Source: Pseudomonas brassicacearum (GTDB taxonomy: Bacteria; Pseudomonadota; Gammaproteobacteria; Pseudomonadales; Pseudomonadaceae). From it: 64,000 bases of DNA. The notes under the pieces are model-generated. The model was not told the origin of the DNA. It made no database searches and worked only from the letters and a program-made list of their open reading frames with translations. A program made the position numbers and the translations under genes. Numbering within the stretch: position 1 is the stretch's first letter; every line of letters starts with the position of its first letter. The stretch covers positions 124,001 to 188,000 of the forward strand of contig NZ_MOBJ01000007.1 in assembly GCF_003732225.1 (NCBI RefSeq), in the 5' to 3' direction. Below, one piece after another: positions 44,181 to 52,595 of the stretch.

Positions 44181-44191
44181 GGAAAGTCCGG

Positions 44192-45079
44192 ATGTCCTTA
44201 AAGCACTTTATCCAAATCACCAAACCGGGGATCATTTTCGGTAACGTGCTTTCTGTGGCAGGCGGGTTTTTCCTGGCCTCGAAAGGGCATGTCGATCTGG
44301 CCATTTTCCTGGCTGCGATGATCGGCACGTCCCTGGTGGTGGCATCGGGTTGCGTGTTCAACAACTGCATCGACCGTGACATCGACCTGAAGATGGAGCG
44401 CACCAAGAACCGCGTGCTGGTGCAGGGCTTGATCTCCCTGAAACTGGCGCTGGTTTATGCGACTGTCCTAGGTGTTGTCGGCGTTGCCCTGTTGTACCGC
44501 GTGGCGAATCCGTTGGCGGCGCTGTTCGCGGTGATCGGTTTTGTCATCTACGTCGGCTTCTACAGCCTGTACCTCAAGCGCAAGTCGGTTCACGGCACGC
44601 TGGTGGGCAGTCTGTCGGGGGCGATGCCGCCGGTGATTGGTTATGTCGCGGTGAGTAATAGCTTCGACATGGCGGCGCTGACGCTGCTGGTGATGTTCAG
44701 TTTGTGGCAGATGCCGCATTCCTATGCGATCGCGATCTTTCGCTTCAATGATTACCTGGCGGCATCGATTCCGGTGTTGCCGGTGAAGCGTGGGATTCAG
44801 GTGGCGAAGAAGCACATCCTGCTTTACATCCTGGCGTTCCTGGTGGCGACCTTGATGCTGACGTTCAGTGGTTACGCTGGCATGAGTTATCTCGCTGTCG
44901 CTGCGGCCATGGGCATGTACTGGTTGTACATGGCCTGGACTGGCTACAAGGCGGTGGATGACACGGTTTGGGCACGCAAGCTGTTCGTGTTCTCGATTTT
45001 CACCATCACGGCGTTGAGCGTGATGATGTCGCTGGACTTCAAGGTGCCGAGCGAGTTGTTGCTGACTTACGCGCCTTAA
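44192..45079 (+). CDS. cyoE: Protohaem IX farnesyltransferase (haem O synthase) CyoE
   Basis: UbiA-family prenyltransferase that makes haem O for the oxidase encoded upstream. The 295 residues have about nine membrane segments and the two Asp-rich motifs [18 protein letters not shown] (first) and YLKRKSVHG with the following loop (second). ATG at 44192 follows GAGGAAAGTCC; the frame is open from 44138 inside cyoD. It ends at a strong terminator. Confidence 0.96.
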   Translation: MSLKHFIQITKPGIIFGNVLSVAGGFFLASKGHVDLAIFLAAMIGTSLVVASGCVFNNCIDRDIDLKMERTKNRVLVQGLISLKLALVYATVLGVVGVALLYRVANPLAALFAVIGFVIYVGFYSLYLKRKSVHGTLVGSLSGAMPPVIGYVAVSNSFDMAALTLLVMFSLWQMPHSYAIAIFRFNDYLAASIPVLPVKRGIQVAKKHILLYILAFLVATLMLTFSGYAGMSYLAVAAAMGMYWLYMAWTGYKAVDDTVWARKLFVFSIFTITALSVMMSLDFKVPSELLLTYAP

Positions 45080-45096
45080 GGTTTTGCGGTTGTACA

Positions 45097-45135
45097 AAAG
45101 GCCCCGCGCTTCGAGAGAAACGCGGGGCTTTTTAT
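45097..45135 (+). terminator. Terminator of the cyo operon
   Basis: GCCCCGCG (45101-45108) and CGCGGGGC (45121-45128) pair perfectly, followed by TTTTTATT. Confidence 0.9.
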
Positions 45136-45169
45136 TGGGCGTGTCCCTGTGGGGCTGGGCTCCCCCGCG

Positions 45170-45722
45170 ATGGCGGCCTGACAGCCGGCCTATCTCTTGC
45201 AGATGTACACCAATCAAAATTGTGGGAGCTGGCTTGCCTGCGATGGCGGCCTGACAGCCGGCCTATCTCTTGCAGATGTACACCAATCAAAATTGTGGGA
45301 GCTGGCTTGCCTGCGAAGGCGGCCTGACAGCCGGCCTATCTCTTGCGGATGTAAACAGTTCAACTGTGGGAGCTGGCTTGCCTGCGAAGGCGGCCTGACA
45401 GCCGGCCTATCTCTTGCGGATGTAAACAGTTCAACTGTGGGAGCTGGCTTGCCTGCGAAGGCGGCCTGACAGCCGACCAATCTCTTGCAGATTTACACCA
45501 ATCAAAACTGTAGGAGCTGGCTTGCCTGCGATGGCGGCCTGACAGCCGACCAATCTCCCGCAGATGTACACCAACCAAACCTGTGGGAGCGAGCCTGCTC
45601 GCGATAGCGGCCTGATAGCCGACTAATCTCCCGCAGACGTACACCAATCAAAACTGTGGGAGCGAGCTTGCTCGCGATAGCGGCCTGATAGCCGACTAAT
45701 CTCTTGCAGGTGTACATATCCG
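45170..45722. repeat. Tandem array of eight REP-containing units (71-73 bases each)
   Basis: The mark GCGGCCTG recurs at 45173, 45246, 45319, 45390, 45461, 45534, 45607 and 45680, giving steps of 73, 73, 71, 71, 73, 73 and 73. Each unit contains a REP core, a CTCTTGCAG/CTCCCGCAG stretch, and a linker such as TGTACACCAATCAAAA. The REP cores of the earlier units are GAGCTGGCTTGCCTGCGATG; the last two are GCGAGC(C/T)TGCTCGCGATAG, the subtype seen as REPINs at 33962 and 38648. All units point the same way, so this is a head-to-tail array rather than a REPIN. Confidence 0.92.
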
Positions 45723-45729
45723 TTGCTGC

Positions 45730-46070
45730 GGTAACGGCCACTTAGGGTTCCGCCCTTACGGCGTGTCACTTTTGCAGACGCCCAAAAGTAACCAAAACGC
45801 TTCGCCCCAAGCGTACGGCACCTCGCCTAGGCTCGGCGTTCCCTCGCTCCGGCGTCCATCAGGGGGCATCGCCTACGGTCTGCTTCGCGACGACCTCCTC
45901 TCGATGTGTCCGGCTTCGCCGTACGGCGCTGCGCGCCAACCCCCTGATGAACACCTCCACTCGGCCTCCCGAGGGGGCGGGTGGATCAAAGTCAAAAGCC
46001 AAAGCACGGCGACCTGCCGGTCGGCCTGAGTGGTGGGGGCGCGCTACTTCATTGTGGGTAGGGGATATCT
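45730..46070. other. GC-rich intergenic segment, probably a dispersed Pseudomonas sequence
   Basis: This stretch contains TTTTGCAGACGCCCAAAAGT followed by AACCAAAACGCTTCGCCCC and a palindrome-rich GC segment. From memory, similar sequence recurs between genes in many Pseudomonas genomes. An 88-codon frame (45763-46029) crosses it but has no ribosome-binding site and a Pro/Arg/Ser-rich composition typical of spurious frames. No function is assigned. Confidence 0.4.
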
Positions 46071-46105
46071 GTAGGAGCTGCCGAAGGCTGCGATCTTTTG
46101 ATCTT
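46071..46105. repeat. Single REP element
   Basis: GTAGGAGCTGCCGAAGGCTG followed by CGATCTTTTGATC. It is the same subtype as the arms of the octamer REPIN at 24732 but without a partner. Confidence 0.8.
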
Positions 46106-46226
46106 GGCGGTCTGCCACCAATTGCCTAGCTCTCAGCAACATGCCTATAGTTTTGCGATGGTCGCCGACCAAGACGATGCGCTCAAAAAAGCCACTGAGG
46201 CAAAGTTGAAAGTACGAGGTAGCTCC

Positions 46227-46446
46227 ATGAAAAAGCGTGACCTGTTTGCAGAGTTAATGCAGGGCGTTGATGAGATGGTGGCTCAGCGCGAAGGCGAGAT
46301 CACGCTGCGCAGTAATTCCGTGCAAGACAAACCGGCTCCCGAGGTGGACGCGAAAGAAAACGTCGAAGCCCAATGCGCAGGCCGCCTTGTTGATCAGACT
46401 GGTGGAGAAATTCCCCGACATGGTTGAGCGGTTAGGCGCCGTTTGA
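46227..46446 (+). pseudogene. Decayed HTH-type antitoxin gene (internal deletion plus frameshift)
   Basis: The first frame reads MKKRDLFAELMQGVDEMVAQ and continues REGEITLR, the N-terminus of a HigA-like XRE antitoxin. After VDAKE the frame changes: reading from about 46353 one base over gives KPNAQAALLIRLVEKFPDMV to a stop at 46444-46446, the usual C-terminus of the same family. The helix-turn-helix core that should lie between is missing. In the nominal frame translation ends at 46427 in unrelated sequence. About 27 codons just upstream (from ATG at 46158) may be the tail of the partner toxin, but that is unsure. Confidence 0.75.
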
Positions 46447-46465
46447 GCAGATAACCGAGCACCTG

Positions 46466-46503
46466 AAAAGCCCCGCCTTCAAGAGAAGCACGGGGCTTTT
46501 TCT
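46466..46503. terminator. Bidirectional terminator
   Basis: AGCCCCG (46469-46475) and CGGGGCT (46491-46497) with an A-run before and TTTT after. It sits between the antitoxin remnant (plus) and the DUF3077 gene (minus). Confidence 0.8.
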
Positions 46504-46505
46504 AT

Positions 46506-46784
46506 TCAATTGCGGTTGTTACCCGGCGCACCCAGCACCTTCACCACGTCATCAATCACCGCTTTACTCATCTCCTGCAAATAATGCGACGCCCAGGCAT
46601 AACGGTCCTTGCCGCGTTCCATTGCCGCGTCTTCGGCCAGCAGTTTGGAGAGGTGGAGCAAGTCGGAAACGTGCGACAGGGCTTCGAGGATCGGGACGCC
46701 ACTGCAGACGCGAAATAGCGCTTGGTCGGAGTGAATGGAGAAGGGCGTGAGGCCGATGGTTTTCAGGTCTTGGGGGTTAGTCAT
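46506..46784 (-). CDS. DUF3077 family protein
   Basis: 92 residues, with no signal peptide or membrane segment. The central pattern LFRVCSGVPILEALSHVSDLLHLSKLLAEDAA is the signature I associate with DUF3077, a family of small proteins abundant in Pseudomonas. The function is unknown. The start overlaps the stop of a 26-residue ORF (ATGA, 46781-46784), whose last codons contain the GGAGGT ribosome-binding site, so the two are probably coupled. The gene lies behind a c4-like structured RNA, a context suggesting phage or satellite origin. Confidence 0.75.
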   Translation of the reverse strand: MTNPQDLKTIGLTPFSIHSDQALFRVCSGVPILEALSHVSDLLHLSKLLAEDAAMERGKDRYAWASHYLQEMSKAVIDDVVKVLGAPGNNRN

Positions 46785-46861
46785 TGGGCACCTCCGAGAA
46801 GTTGGGAGGTGACGACGGGCGGAGCAGAAGCGCGAACGTTGGACAGATCATTGGTGAACAT
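46781..46861 (-). CDS. 26-residue leader ORF coupled to the DUF3077 gene
   Basis: The frame opens at ATG 46861 behind TAGGAG at eight bases (a strong ribosome-binding site), reads MFTNDLSNVRASAPPVVTSQ with six further residues, and stops at TGA overlapping the DUF3077 start by four bases. The GGAGGT that serves the downstream gene is inside its last codons. It may be a true peptide, or a translation device that opens the downstream start. Confidence 0.6.
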   Translation of the reverse strand: MFTNDLSNVRASAPPVVTSQLLGGAQ

Positions 46862-46990
46862 TGGCAAAACTCCTACATGGCGTGAGAGCTGCCTCATTCG
46901 TTATCAGGCGAATGGGTGGCAGCTGTGCGCAGGCTGATAAACCGGTATGCAGGACCCGGCAGACCCGAAGGTCTCCCACGCACAGCCGCC
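46862..46990 (-). ncRNA. c4-antisense-like structured leader RNA
   Basis: On the minus strand GGCGGCTGTGCG (from 46990) pairs with CGCACAGCTGCC (11 of 12). Inside are AGACC-TTCG-GGTCT and CCGG-N10-CCGG hairpins. After it come CATTCG-cctgataa-CGAATG and then GGCAGCT, which can compete for the AGCTGCC arm. The fold ends just before the ribosome-binding site of the 26-residue ORF. The layout resembles the c4 RNA of phages P1 and P7 (an antisense RNA that controls icd/ant translation), which I recall is widespread in Pseudomonas. The family assignment is from memory and unverified. Confidence 0.55.
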
Positions 46991-47133
46991 ATTGCACAGA
47001 TTGCGGGCATAAAAAAACGCCGGCAATCGTGATGTGGGGCGTTGGTGCGCCTACATATTACCCGGGTTATCAGGCCCGGTCGCTGAATGGGCAGCGACGG
47101 CTTGAAGTTAGCCTGGAGAGATTGGGCGAACAA
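46894..47133 (-). CDS. Ash/Icd-like reading frame overlapping the c4-like RNA
   Basis: A 79-codon frame with TTG start that reads through the structured RNA. The core FMPAICAMAAVRGRPSGLPGP, split across the RNA stems, resembles the phage P4 Ash / Icd-like family (AAVRGRPSGLPG being the recognisable part). That pattern is largely imposed by the RNA stems, and a terminator-like hairpin lies inside the frame, so it may not be translated. It is reported because such frames are commonly annotated as host cell division inhibitor Icd-like. Confidence 0.3.
   Translation of the reverse strand: MFAQSLQANFKPSLPIQRPGLITRVICRRTNAPHHDCRRFFMPAICAMAAVRGRPSGLPGPAYRFISLRTAATHSPDNE
47011..47043 (-). terminator. 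Terminator-like hairpin upstream of the c4-like RNA
   Basis: On the minus strand AACGCC and GGCGTT pair across 16 bases and are followed by a T-run (47017-47011). It would separate transcripts from further upstream from the c4-like RNA. Confidence 0.5.
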
Positions 47134-47276
47134 TCGTAGCGATGTGGTGGCTCGGGTACGCTTTTTTGAGGTGTGAAGAGGGGGGGCGCAACAGGGCTGC
47201 GGTTGTGCGGGGAGGTGGCTCGGAAATCAACCGGATATCCAAAAGCAAAATTCAGAACGGTCCTACGTTTGACGCT

Positions 47277-47300
47277 CGTTCCCACGCGAGCATGGGAACG
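47277..47300. repeat. Short inverted repeat of the CGTTCCCA type
   Basis: CGTTCCCA-CGCGAGCA-TGGGAACG is a perfect eight-base stem, a motif that recurs in Pseudomonas intergenic DNA. It lies 15 bases from the stop of the next gene. The surrounding 47134-47314 shows no gene. Confidence 0.6.
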
Positions 47301-47314
47301 ATCAATTTCAGCAG

Positions 47315-48019
47315 TTACTGCACAGCGATGCTGTAACCGTCGAAAGCGGTCTGCTGCTGAAGCGCGGTAACGATGGCCTTGCGCGTAGCCGGTTGCTCGG
47401 TGCCAGCGTTGTCGATGAACGTCTCGCTTTCCAGCTCAGCGTCATCGCCTTCACCGACAAAGGTGAAACCGAGGAATTCGAACGCTTCGCGGTCGGCGTT
47501 CGGCTTAACCCGTGGGTTGCGCAGTGGCAGGCTGACGCTGACACCGTCCTTGCTGATGCTGAACACTTCGATGTCTTTCTTGGCACGCGCAGCCTTGCTT
47601 TTGCCGCTGCTTGGGTTGCTGATCGCTTGATGGGTCTGGTTCAGCACTTTCAGCGCCAGGCCATAGACCAGTTCCTGAAAGCTTGGGTCATCCTTGAAGC
47701 TCGACAGAATCCGGCTGATCGGGAACTTGCTGCTCAGGTCTTCCAGGGCGGCGATATCGGCGGCCTCGGCGTCCTTGAGCTGCTTGAGTTCGCCCATCAG
47801 TTCGTAGGCTTTGTCGTCGTCGAAGCGGTCGTGAGCCTGGCGGATGGCCGTGCGCAACTCGCGAATCTGGTCGCTTTCTTTCGAGGTGTGGAAGGCGTCC
47901 AGGACCATCTCGCTGATGGTTTTGGCCTGCGGCACGTGTTGTGAAAGATTGATGGAGTTTTCGTATTCCGCTTTGGACGACAAGGTGATTACGGATTCAG
48001 CGGTGTTGGAATCTGGCAT
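47315..48019 (-). CDS. Uncharacterised soluble protein
   Basis: 234 residues with no signal peptide, membrane segment or Cys. The first part is helical and charged (RELRTAIRQAHDRFDDDKAY, then LMGELKQLKDAEAADIAAL), likely a coiled coil at about residues 50-95. A Lys/Ser-rich linker (SSGKSKAARAKKDIE) leads to a beta-rich C-terminus (FSISKDGVSVSLPLRNPRVK, FEFLGFTFVGEGDDAE). I do not recognise the family. It has a weak ribosome-binding site (AAGAAG). It stands alone between the phage-like module and a terminator. Confidence 0.7.
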   Translation of the reverse strand: MPDSNTAESVITLSSKAEYENSINLSQHVPQAKTISEMVLDAFHTSKESDQIRELRTAIRQAHDRFDDDKAYELMGELKQLKDAEAADIAALEDLSSKFPISRILSSFKDDPSFQELVYGLALKVLNQTHQAISNPSSGKSKAARAKKDIEVFSISKDGVSVSLPLRNPRVKPNADREAFEFLGFTFVGEGDDAELESETFIDNAGTEQPATRKAIVTALQQQTAFDGYSIAVQ

Positions 48020-48169
48020 TGAAATTTCACTACTTCTTTAAACAGAATTTGAGACGAGAACGGCGTCGGCGTTTTCGGGTCGCTTAATCTATTGGAGCGC
48101 TGCGATGTTGTCACGGGATTAGGACAGCGCGGCGACCAATGTGACAGCAACATCAGCGATTCATTGTGC

Positions 48170-48204
48170 AAAAAAAGCCCCGCGTTCGATCCGAAGGCAG
48201 GGCT
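48170..48204 (-). terminator. Terminator downstream of the nitronate monooxygenase operon
   Basis: Read on the minus strand AGCCCTGC and GCGGGGCT pair with one mismatch and are followed by a seven-base T-run. The REPIN at 48261 lies between it and the last gene of the operon. Confidence 0.6.
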
Positions 48205-48260
48205 AAAGGGAGGCCGGTGGGCAAACCGTAATGCCGGTAAGTTAAGCCGCTACACGATCC

Positions 48261-48391
48261 GTAGCAGCTGGCGTAGCCTGCGTTCGGCTGCGAAGCGGCC
48301 GTAAATCCTGCCTCCACGGTTAACCTGAAAAAACGTGGTGTCTGATTTTACGACTGCTTCGCAGCCGAACGCAGGCTTCGCCAGCTGCTAC
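48261..48391. repeat. REPIN (inverted REP pair)
   Basis: GTAGCAGCTGGCGTAGCCTG (from 48261) is complementary, with one mismatch, to the arm ending at 48391. The loop holds a small hairpin. It is the same subtype as 35571 and 62941. Confidence 0.85.
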
Positions 48392-48447
48392 GGGGAGTGT
48401 GCCGAGCCTGAAATTTCTTTACTTACCGGCATTAGGGCAAGCGGTAT

Positions 48448-49515
48448 TCAGTTCATTTCGGCAACCAGCACTTCAACCAAATCACGGGCGCTCATTTCCC
48501 GTGCCAGTGTGGCTCCCTGGCCGGCCCACTGCACCGCGAACTCGTTGCAACCCTTGGCGCTCGCGGCTGCGTGCAGGGCTTTGGCGGCGTCGTAAGTCAG
48601 CGGGTACGCCGGGCATTGCGGTGCGCCGGCGTCGAGGTCGGTGATCAGGCGGTTGACCATGCCCCGCGCCGGTCGTCCAGAAATCGCGCTGGTGATGCGT
48701 GTGTGGGTGGCCTTCGGGCTTTTCAGGTCGGTGCGGTAGCACGTATTCGCGGCGGACTCGGGGCACAGGATAAACGCGGTGCCCAACTGCGCACCTTGCG
48801 CGCCGAGTTTGAGCATGGCGCTGATCGACTGGCCGTCCATGATCCCGCCCGCGGCGATGATCGGGACCGAGCGCTGCTGGCTGAGGGTTCTGACCAGCGC
48901 CAGGGTTCCGGTCAGGGCATCCTGCTGCGGGTTGAACACGCCGCGATGGCCGCCGGCTTCGACGCCTTGGGCGATGATCGCGTCGAGGCCGGCGCGTTCG
49001 ATCAGCTCGGCTTCGTGTGGATCGGTCGCGGTGGCCAGCAGCACAATGCCGGCCCTCTGCAAGGCATCGATCCAGGACGTCGGCGGCAGACCGAAATGAA
49101 AGCTGACCACGGCCGGACGTTCCACCAGCAGCAGTTCGAGCATGTCCGGATCATCGAGGAAACTGGTGTAGATCTCATTCAGCGTGGTGGGCTTCGAGGC
49201 GTCGAACTCGGCAAACAGCGGTTGCAGGTGATTCAGCCAGTCGGACTGCAGGGCCTCGTCCGGCTCGGGCGTGCGATGGCAGAACAGGTTGACGTTGAAG
49301 GGTTTGCGGGTCAGCGCACGGGTGTCGGCAATCATCGCCTTGGCCTGATTGACGTTGCTCGCGCCCAGCCCGATCGAGCCCAAGGCGCCGGCATTCGACA
49401 CCGCCGCCGCGAGTGCCGGGGTAGACACGCCAACCATGGGCGCCTGGATGATTGGATACTGGATGCCGAGCAGTTCCGTCAGCGTCAGGTTTGTAGTGTT
49501 GCGGTGTTCATTCAT
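48448..49515 (-). CDS. NAD(P)H-dependent flavin oxidoreductase / nitronate monooxygenase family
   Basis: FMN-dependent TIM-barrel enzyme of 355 residues, related to 2-nitropropane dioxygenase. Seen are [20 protein letters not shown] at the N-terminus, [32 protein letters not shown] with the catalytic-region His, [11 protein letters not shown] and [13 protein letters not shown] for FMN phosphate binding. It probably oxidises alkyl nitronates such as propionate-3-nitronate, but related proteins reduce quinones. ATG at 49515 (MNEHRN) behind AAAGGACC is chosen over 49557. It overlaps the upstream flavoprotein gene by eight bases, so the two probably act in one pathway. Confidence 0.88.
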   Translation of the reverse strand: MNEHRNTTNLTLTELLGIQYPIIQAPMVGVSTPALAAAVSNAGALGSIGLGASNVNQAKAMIADTRALTRKPFNVNLFCHRTPEPDEALQSDWLNHLQPLFAEFDASKPTTLNEIYTSFLDDPDMLELLLVERPAVVSFHFGLPPTSWIDALQRAGIVLLATATDPHEAELIERAGLDAIIAQGVEAGGHRGVFNPQQDALTGTLALVRTLSQQRSVPIIAAGGIMDGQSISAMLKLGAQGAQLGTAFILCPESAANTCYRTDLKSPKATHTRITSAISGRPARGMVNRLITDLDAGAPQCPAYPLTYDAAKALHAAASAKGCNEFAVQWAGQGATLAREMSARDLVEVLVAEMN

Positions 49516-51448
49516 ACGCCAAGGTCCTTTCCCTGTTGTGGGTGGCCGATGAGTCAATGAGGTAGACAGCCGGTTTTTTCACGATTTGTGGCGCGTTGAT
49601 CTGCCGGAACAACTCGCCCACGCTGCGTCCGGCGTCCACCAGTGCGGTGGAGTTCACGAACGGTCGCGCAACGATGTAGGTGTAGAACTTGGCACCTTCG
49701 CAGATCGTCCCCAACGCCCAGGCATTGCTCAGTGGTTTGCCGCTCAGCGGGACGATGTGCAGGCCTTCATCGACATCGATGCCGCTGACTTCCATGCCCT
49801 GATTGGTGAACGGGCGAACCAGGCCTTTCTCCAGCAGGCGATAGAGCAGCGGTGATTTGTCCTGGTTGGGCGACGACTTCGGCACCCGAGCGCGAATCAG
49901 CACATCGGCGCGGAACTCGCGGTCGGGCAGGCTGGTACTTTTGATCGCGAACGAATACGAGGCGCTGTCCATGTACGCACGGGCCCCAGGGCCGAAGCTG
50001 ACCATCAGATAACCCGCACGCATCAGTGCGAGCATTTCTTCGGTGCGTTGCAGTGGCGGGCCAACGGCCAGGCGGTTCATCACCGGGATGAACTCGTTCA
50101 TGAAGCGCTTGTGCGACGCGGCCGACAGCGCGCCGAAATCGACCACTCGACGCAGGTTGTCGCGAATGTCGCGCAGCACATCGCAGGCGGCCTTGATCGG
50201 GCTTTCGCAATTGCCTTCACGCGCCTCGGCGAGGTCTTGCTCCAGGTAGTCGGTCAGCCATTGATGGAAGTGCTCCTTGCTGGCCAGGGCGTTGCGGCTG
50301 ATGGGGTTGGCCAGCGCGTCCCAGGAGAACCGCGGAATCTGTGGGCAGCATTGGCGCAGCACGTTTTCAGCTGCGGGCGTGTCGAGATGGACCAGGGTGG
50401 TGTCGAGCAACTCGGCGAAGGAGCTGCCATGCAACCGGGTGGCATGGGACAAGTAATAAGCGTGGGCCATGTCGCGCAGAATCAGCGGGAAGATACGGCC
50501 ATGGAAATCGAGCTCACCGGGCTTGTGGGTCTGCTTCCATTGATTGATCCGCTCGAGGGTCAGGAACCGTGCCTGGTATTGGCCCGAGACACCCTTCTGG
50601 TTCACCGCGCGCGCGGCGAACGGAATCCCGCTGCGCGAGAACAGCGCCAGCGACGGCTCTGCGCCAGACGGTTGATAGTTCAGCACGCCGGTCGCTTCGT
50701 CACGCTTGAAGCGACCACCACGACCCACGGTCAGCGCGGTGATCGCGTCGATGGCGGTCAGGCCCATGCCTTCGATAGCCACCGAGGCGTCAGGGGCAAT
50801 CTCGTCGAGTTGCTTGTGGATCGGCAGTGGCCCGGTGACCACGTAGCGCAGGTTGGCGTTGTTGAAACGGTGGGTCGCGACAAAGGCTCGACGGTCGATG
50901 TCGAGCGCGTCCGGATGGTTTTCCGAGTGGCCCGTGGTCAGGAACAGATAGTCGGCGTTGATCGTTTTACCGTGCGCCATCTGGATGACAAACGAATGCG
51001 TCGCGGTCTGCTCGATATCGGTGGCCGTGCACGTATGCAGGTGCACGTCGCAGTGCTGTTCCAGTCGGTCGATCAGGAACTTGAAAACCCAGTTCAGGTA
51101 TTCGCCAAAAGCACTGCGTGGCAGGTAGGTGTCGGGCCCTAGCGGTAACGGGTGCTTCCAGTTGCCGACAGCCCATTCGTACAGGCTTGGCCCTTGAATC
51201 AACGGCCCGGCGTCGACCACGGTCGGGTCCATGAACAGGGTTATCTGCGACGCTACCGTGTTGAGTTGCAGGTAGTCAGGTTGCGAGGAATGGTGAATGC
51301 CTTCGCCCGGTACACCGGGGTCGATGAGATGCACTGCTATTTTCTTGTCGGTTTTCTGATCGCAAGCGTAGGCGGTGATTCGCTCGAGCACATTCAGGCC
51401 TCGTGGCCCCATGCCGATAATCGCGATCGCTGGCGTAGCGTGTTGCAT
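49508..51448 (-). CDS. Large FAD/NAD(P)-binding protein of unknown substrate
   Basis: 646 residues. The N-terminal dinucleotide-binding motif is [17 protein letters not shown], followed by [34 protein letters not shown] and [17 protein letters not shown] (a second GxGxxA/G site). This matches the FAD-NAD(P)-binding (PF13454-like) group found in some N-hydroxylating and uncharacterised flavoproteins. The C-terminal 250 residues are not recognised. ATG at 51448 follows GGGAG. It is the first gene of the operon with the nitronate-monooxygenase-like enzyme and is divergent from a LysR regulator, which probably controls it. Confidence 0.82.
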   Translation of the reverse strand: MQHATPAIAIIGMGPRGLNVLERITAYACDQKTDKKIAVHLIDPGVPGEGIHHSSQPDYLQLNTVASQITLFMDPTVVDAGPLIQGPSLYEWAVGNWKHPLPLGPDTYLPRSAFGEYLNWVFKFLIDRLEQHCDVHLHTCTATDIEQTATHSFVIQMAHGKTINADYLFLTTGHSENHPDALDIDRRAFVATHRFNNANLRYVVTGPLPIHKQLDEIAPDASVAIEGMGLTAIDAITALTVGRGGRFKRDEATGVLNYQPSGAEPSLALFSRSGIPFAARAVNQKGVSGQYQARFLTLERINQWKQTHKPGELDFHGRIFPLILRDMAHAYYLSHATRLHGSSFAELLDTTLVHLDTPAAENVLRQCCPQIPRFSWDALANPISRNALASKEHFHQWLTDYLEQDLAEAREGNCESPIKAACDVLRDIRDNLRRVVDFGALSAASHKRFMNEFIPVMNRLAVGPPLQRTEEMLALMRAGYLMVSFGPGARAYMDSASYSFAIKSTSLPDREFRADVLIRARVPKSSPNQDKSPLLYRLLEKGLVRPFTNQGMEVSGIDVDEGLHIVPLSGKPLSNAWALGTICEGAKFYTYIVARPFVNSTALVDAGRSVGELFRQINAPQIVKKPAVYLIDSSATHNRERTLAYE

Positions 51449-51653
51449 CTGCCCAACTCCCTTGTTCTTAGAGAGGCGTTTCCTCGACGTTGTGCAGGAC
51501 ATCTCCCCGTTTCAGGTCGTGTTCTGCTCAACATCACCTCATATGCGTTTAAATCGGGGGCAGGATACGCAGCGCAAAAATAGCTTTGCCAACGATTATC
51601 CGAGATACTGCGCATCACTTTTCGAGATATTCGCGTCCAGGGATGGCAGATCC

Positions 51654-52595
51654 ATGCAGCTCAAATCACTGCGTATTTTTTTGGCTGTGGCTGAGACGGG
51701 CAGCTTTGTGGCGGCCGCTGAGCGCCTGCACACCGTGCAGTCCAACGTCACTGCGCATATCAAGAAGCTCGAAACCGAGTTGGGCGCTCAACTGATCGAC
51801 CGCAATGGTCGGGCGCGTCTTACCTCCGCCGGTCACGCACTTAGCGAATATGCTGACAGGATTCAGCGAAATCACGACGAGGCTGTAGCCTTTTTCCGAG
51901 GCAATCAGTCCCTAAGTGGCGAGTTGCGCATCGGCGCGATGGAAACCACCACGGCGTTTCGCTTGCCGGGGATCCTGGCGAGCTTTCATGGCAAGAACCC
52001 GGAAGTCGATATCAAGCTCACCACCGGGCCGACGGCAGATCTGGTCAGGGGATTGGCGGAAGGGCGCTTCGATTGCGTGTTTGTGGCCGGTAAAGTCGAT
52101 CATCGACGGTTCCACATGTACAAAGCCTTCACCGAGGAACTGGTGCTGATTTCCTCTCGGCCGCTGGAAAAAATGCCGCCCAAGGAAACCCTGCTGACGG
52201 CAACCTTCCTGGCCTTCCGCCAAGGCTGCAGTTATCGCCACAGTATTGAATTGTTGCTGGCCTCTTGCGGGGTTTCGGCGGTACGCATCATCGATTTCGG
52301 TACGCTGGACGCCATGCTTGGCTGTGTCGCAGCGGGTATGGGGTATGCCGTACTGCCAAAGTCCACGGTCGAGGCTCAGAGGTCTCGCTTCAACATCTAT
52401 AGCCTCGACCTGCCGGAGCGCTATGCGATCGTCGACACCTATTTTGCGGCGGCGCAGCAGAACACCTGGACGCCGGCCATGGCGTCGTTTTCTGAAACGG
52501 TGTGCGATGCGCTGGTGATCACCAACGCTCTGGCCAAGGAGCACCTGCCGGTCGCCATCGCACACAGTGATAGGGCTCAGCTCAGGAATTTGTAA
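51654..52595 (+). CDS. LysR-family transcriptional regulator
   Basis: 313 residues: an N-terminal winged helix-turn-helix (MQLKSLRIFLAVAETGSFVA, VQSNVTAHIKKLETELGAQL) and an effector domain (LSGELRIGAMETTTAFRLPG, GMGYAVLPKS). It is divergent from the flavoprotein operon with a 205-base gap that contains TATC-cga-GATA (51597-51607), a possible core of its site. The stop overlaps the next gene start by one base, so it is also linked to the transporter. ATG at 51654 is chosen because it begins the helix-turn-helix. Confidence 0.92.
   Translation: MQLKSLRIFLAVAETGSFVAAAERLHTVQSNVTAHIKKLETELGAQLIDRNGRARLTSAGHALSEYADRIQRNHDEAVAFFRGNQSLSGELRIGAMETTTAFRLPGILASFHGKNPEVDIKLTTGPTADLVRGLAEGRFDCVFVAGKVDHRRFHMYKAFTEELVLISSRPLEKMPPKETLLTATFLAFRQGCSYRHSIELLLASCGVSAVRIIDFGTLDAMLGCVAAGMGYAVLPKSTVEAQRSRFNIYSLDLPERYAIVDTYFAAAQQNTWTPAMASFSETVCDALVITNALAKEHLPVAIAHSDRAQLRNL

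Noticed and set aside
45170..45722. CRISPR-like array
   Set aside because: Units are nearly identical over their whole length and contain REP cores; there are no unique spacers and no cas genes.
45763..46029. 88-codon frame as a gene
   Set aside because: No ribosome-binding site, biased Pro/Arg/Ser composition, and it runs across a sequence thought to be a dispersed repeat.
46098..46427. A single intact 109-residue protein
   Set aside because: Its middle matches an antitoxin N-terminus and its end runs out of frame with the antitoxin C-terminus, so it is a remnant rather than an intact gene.
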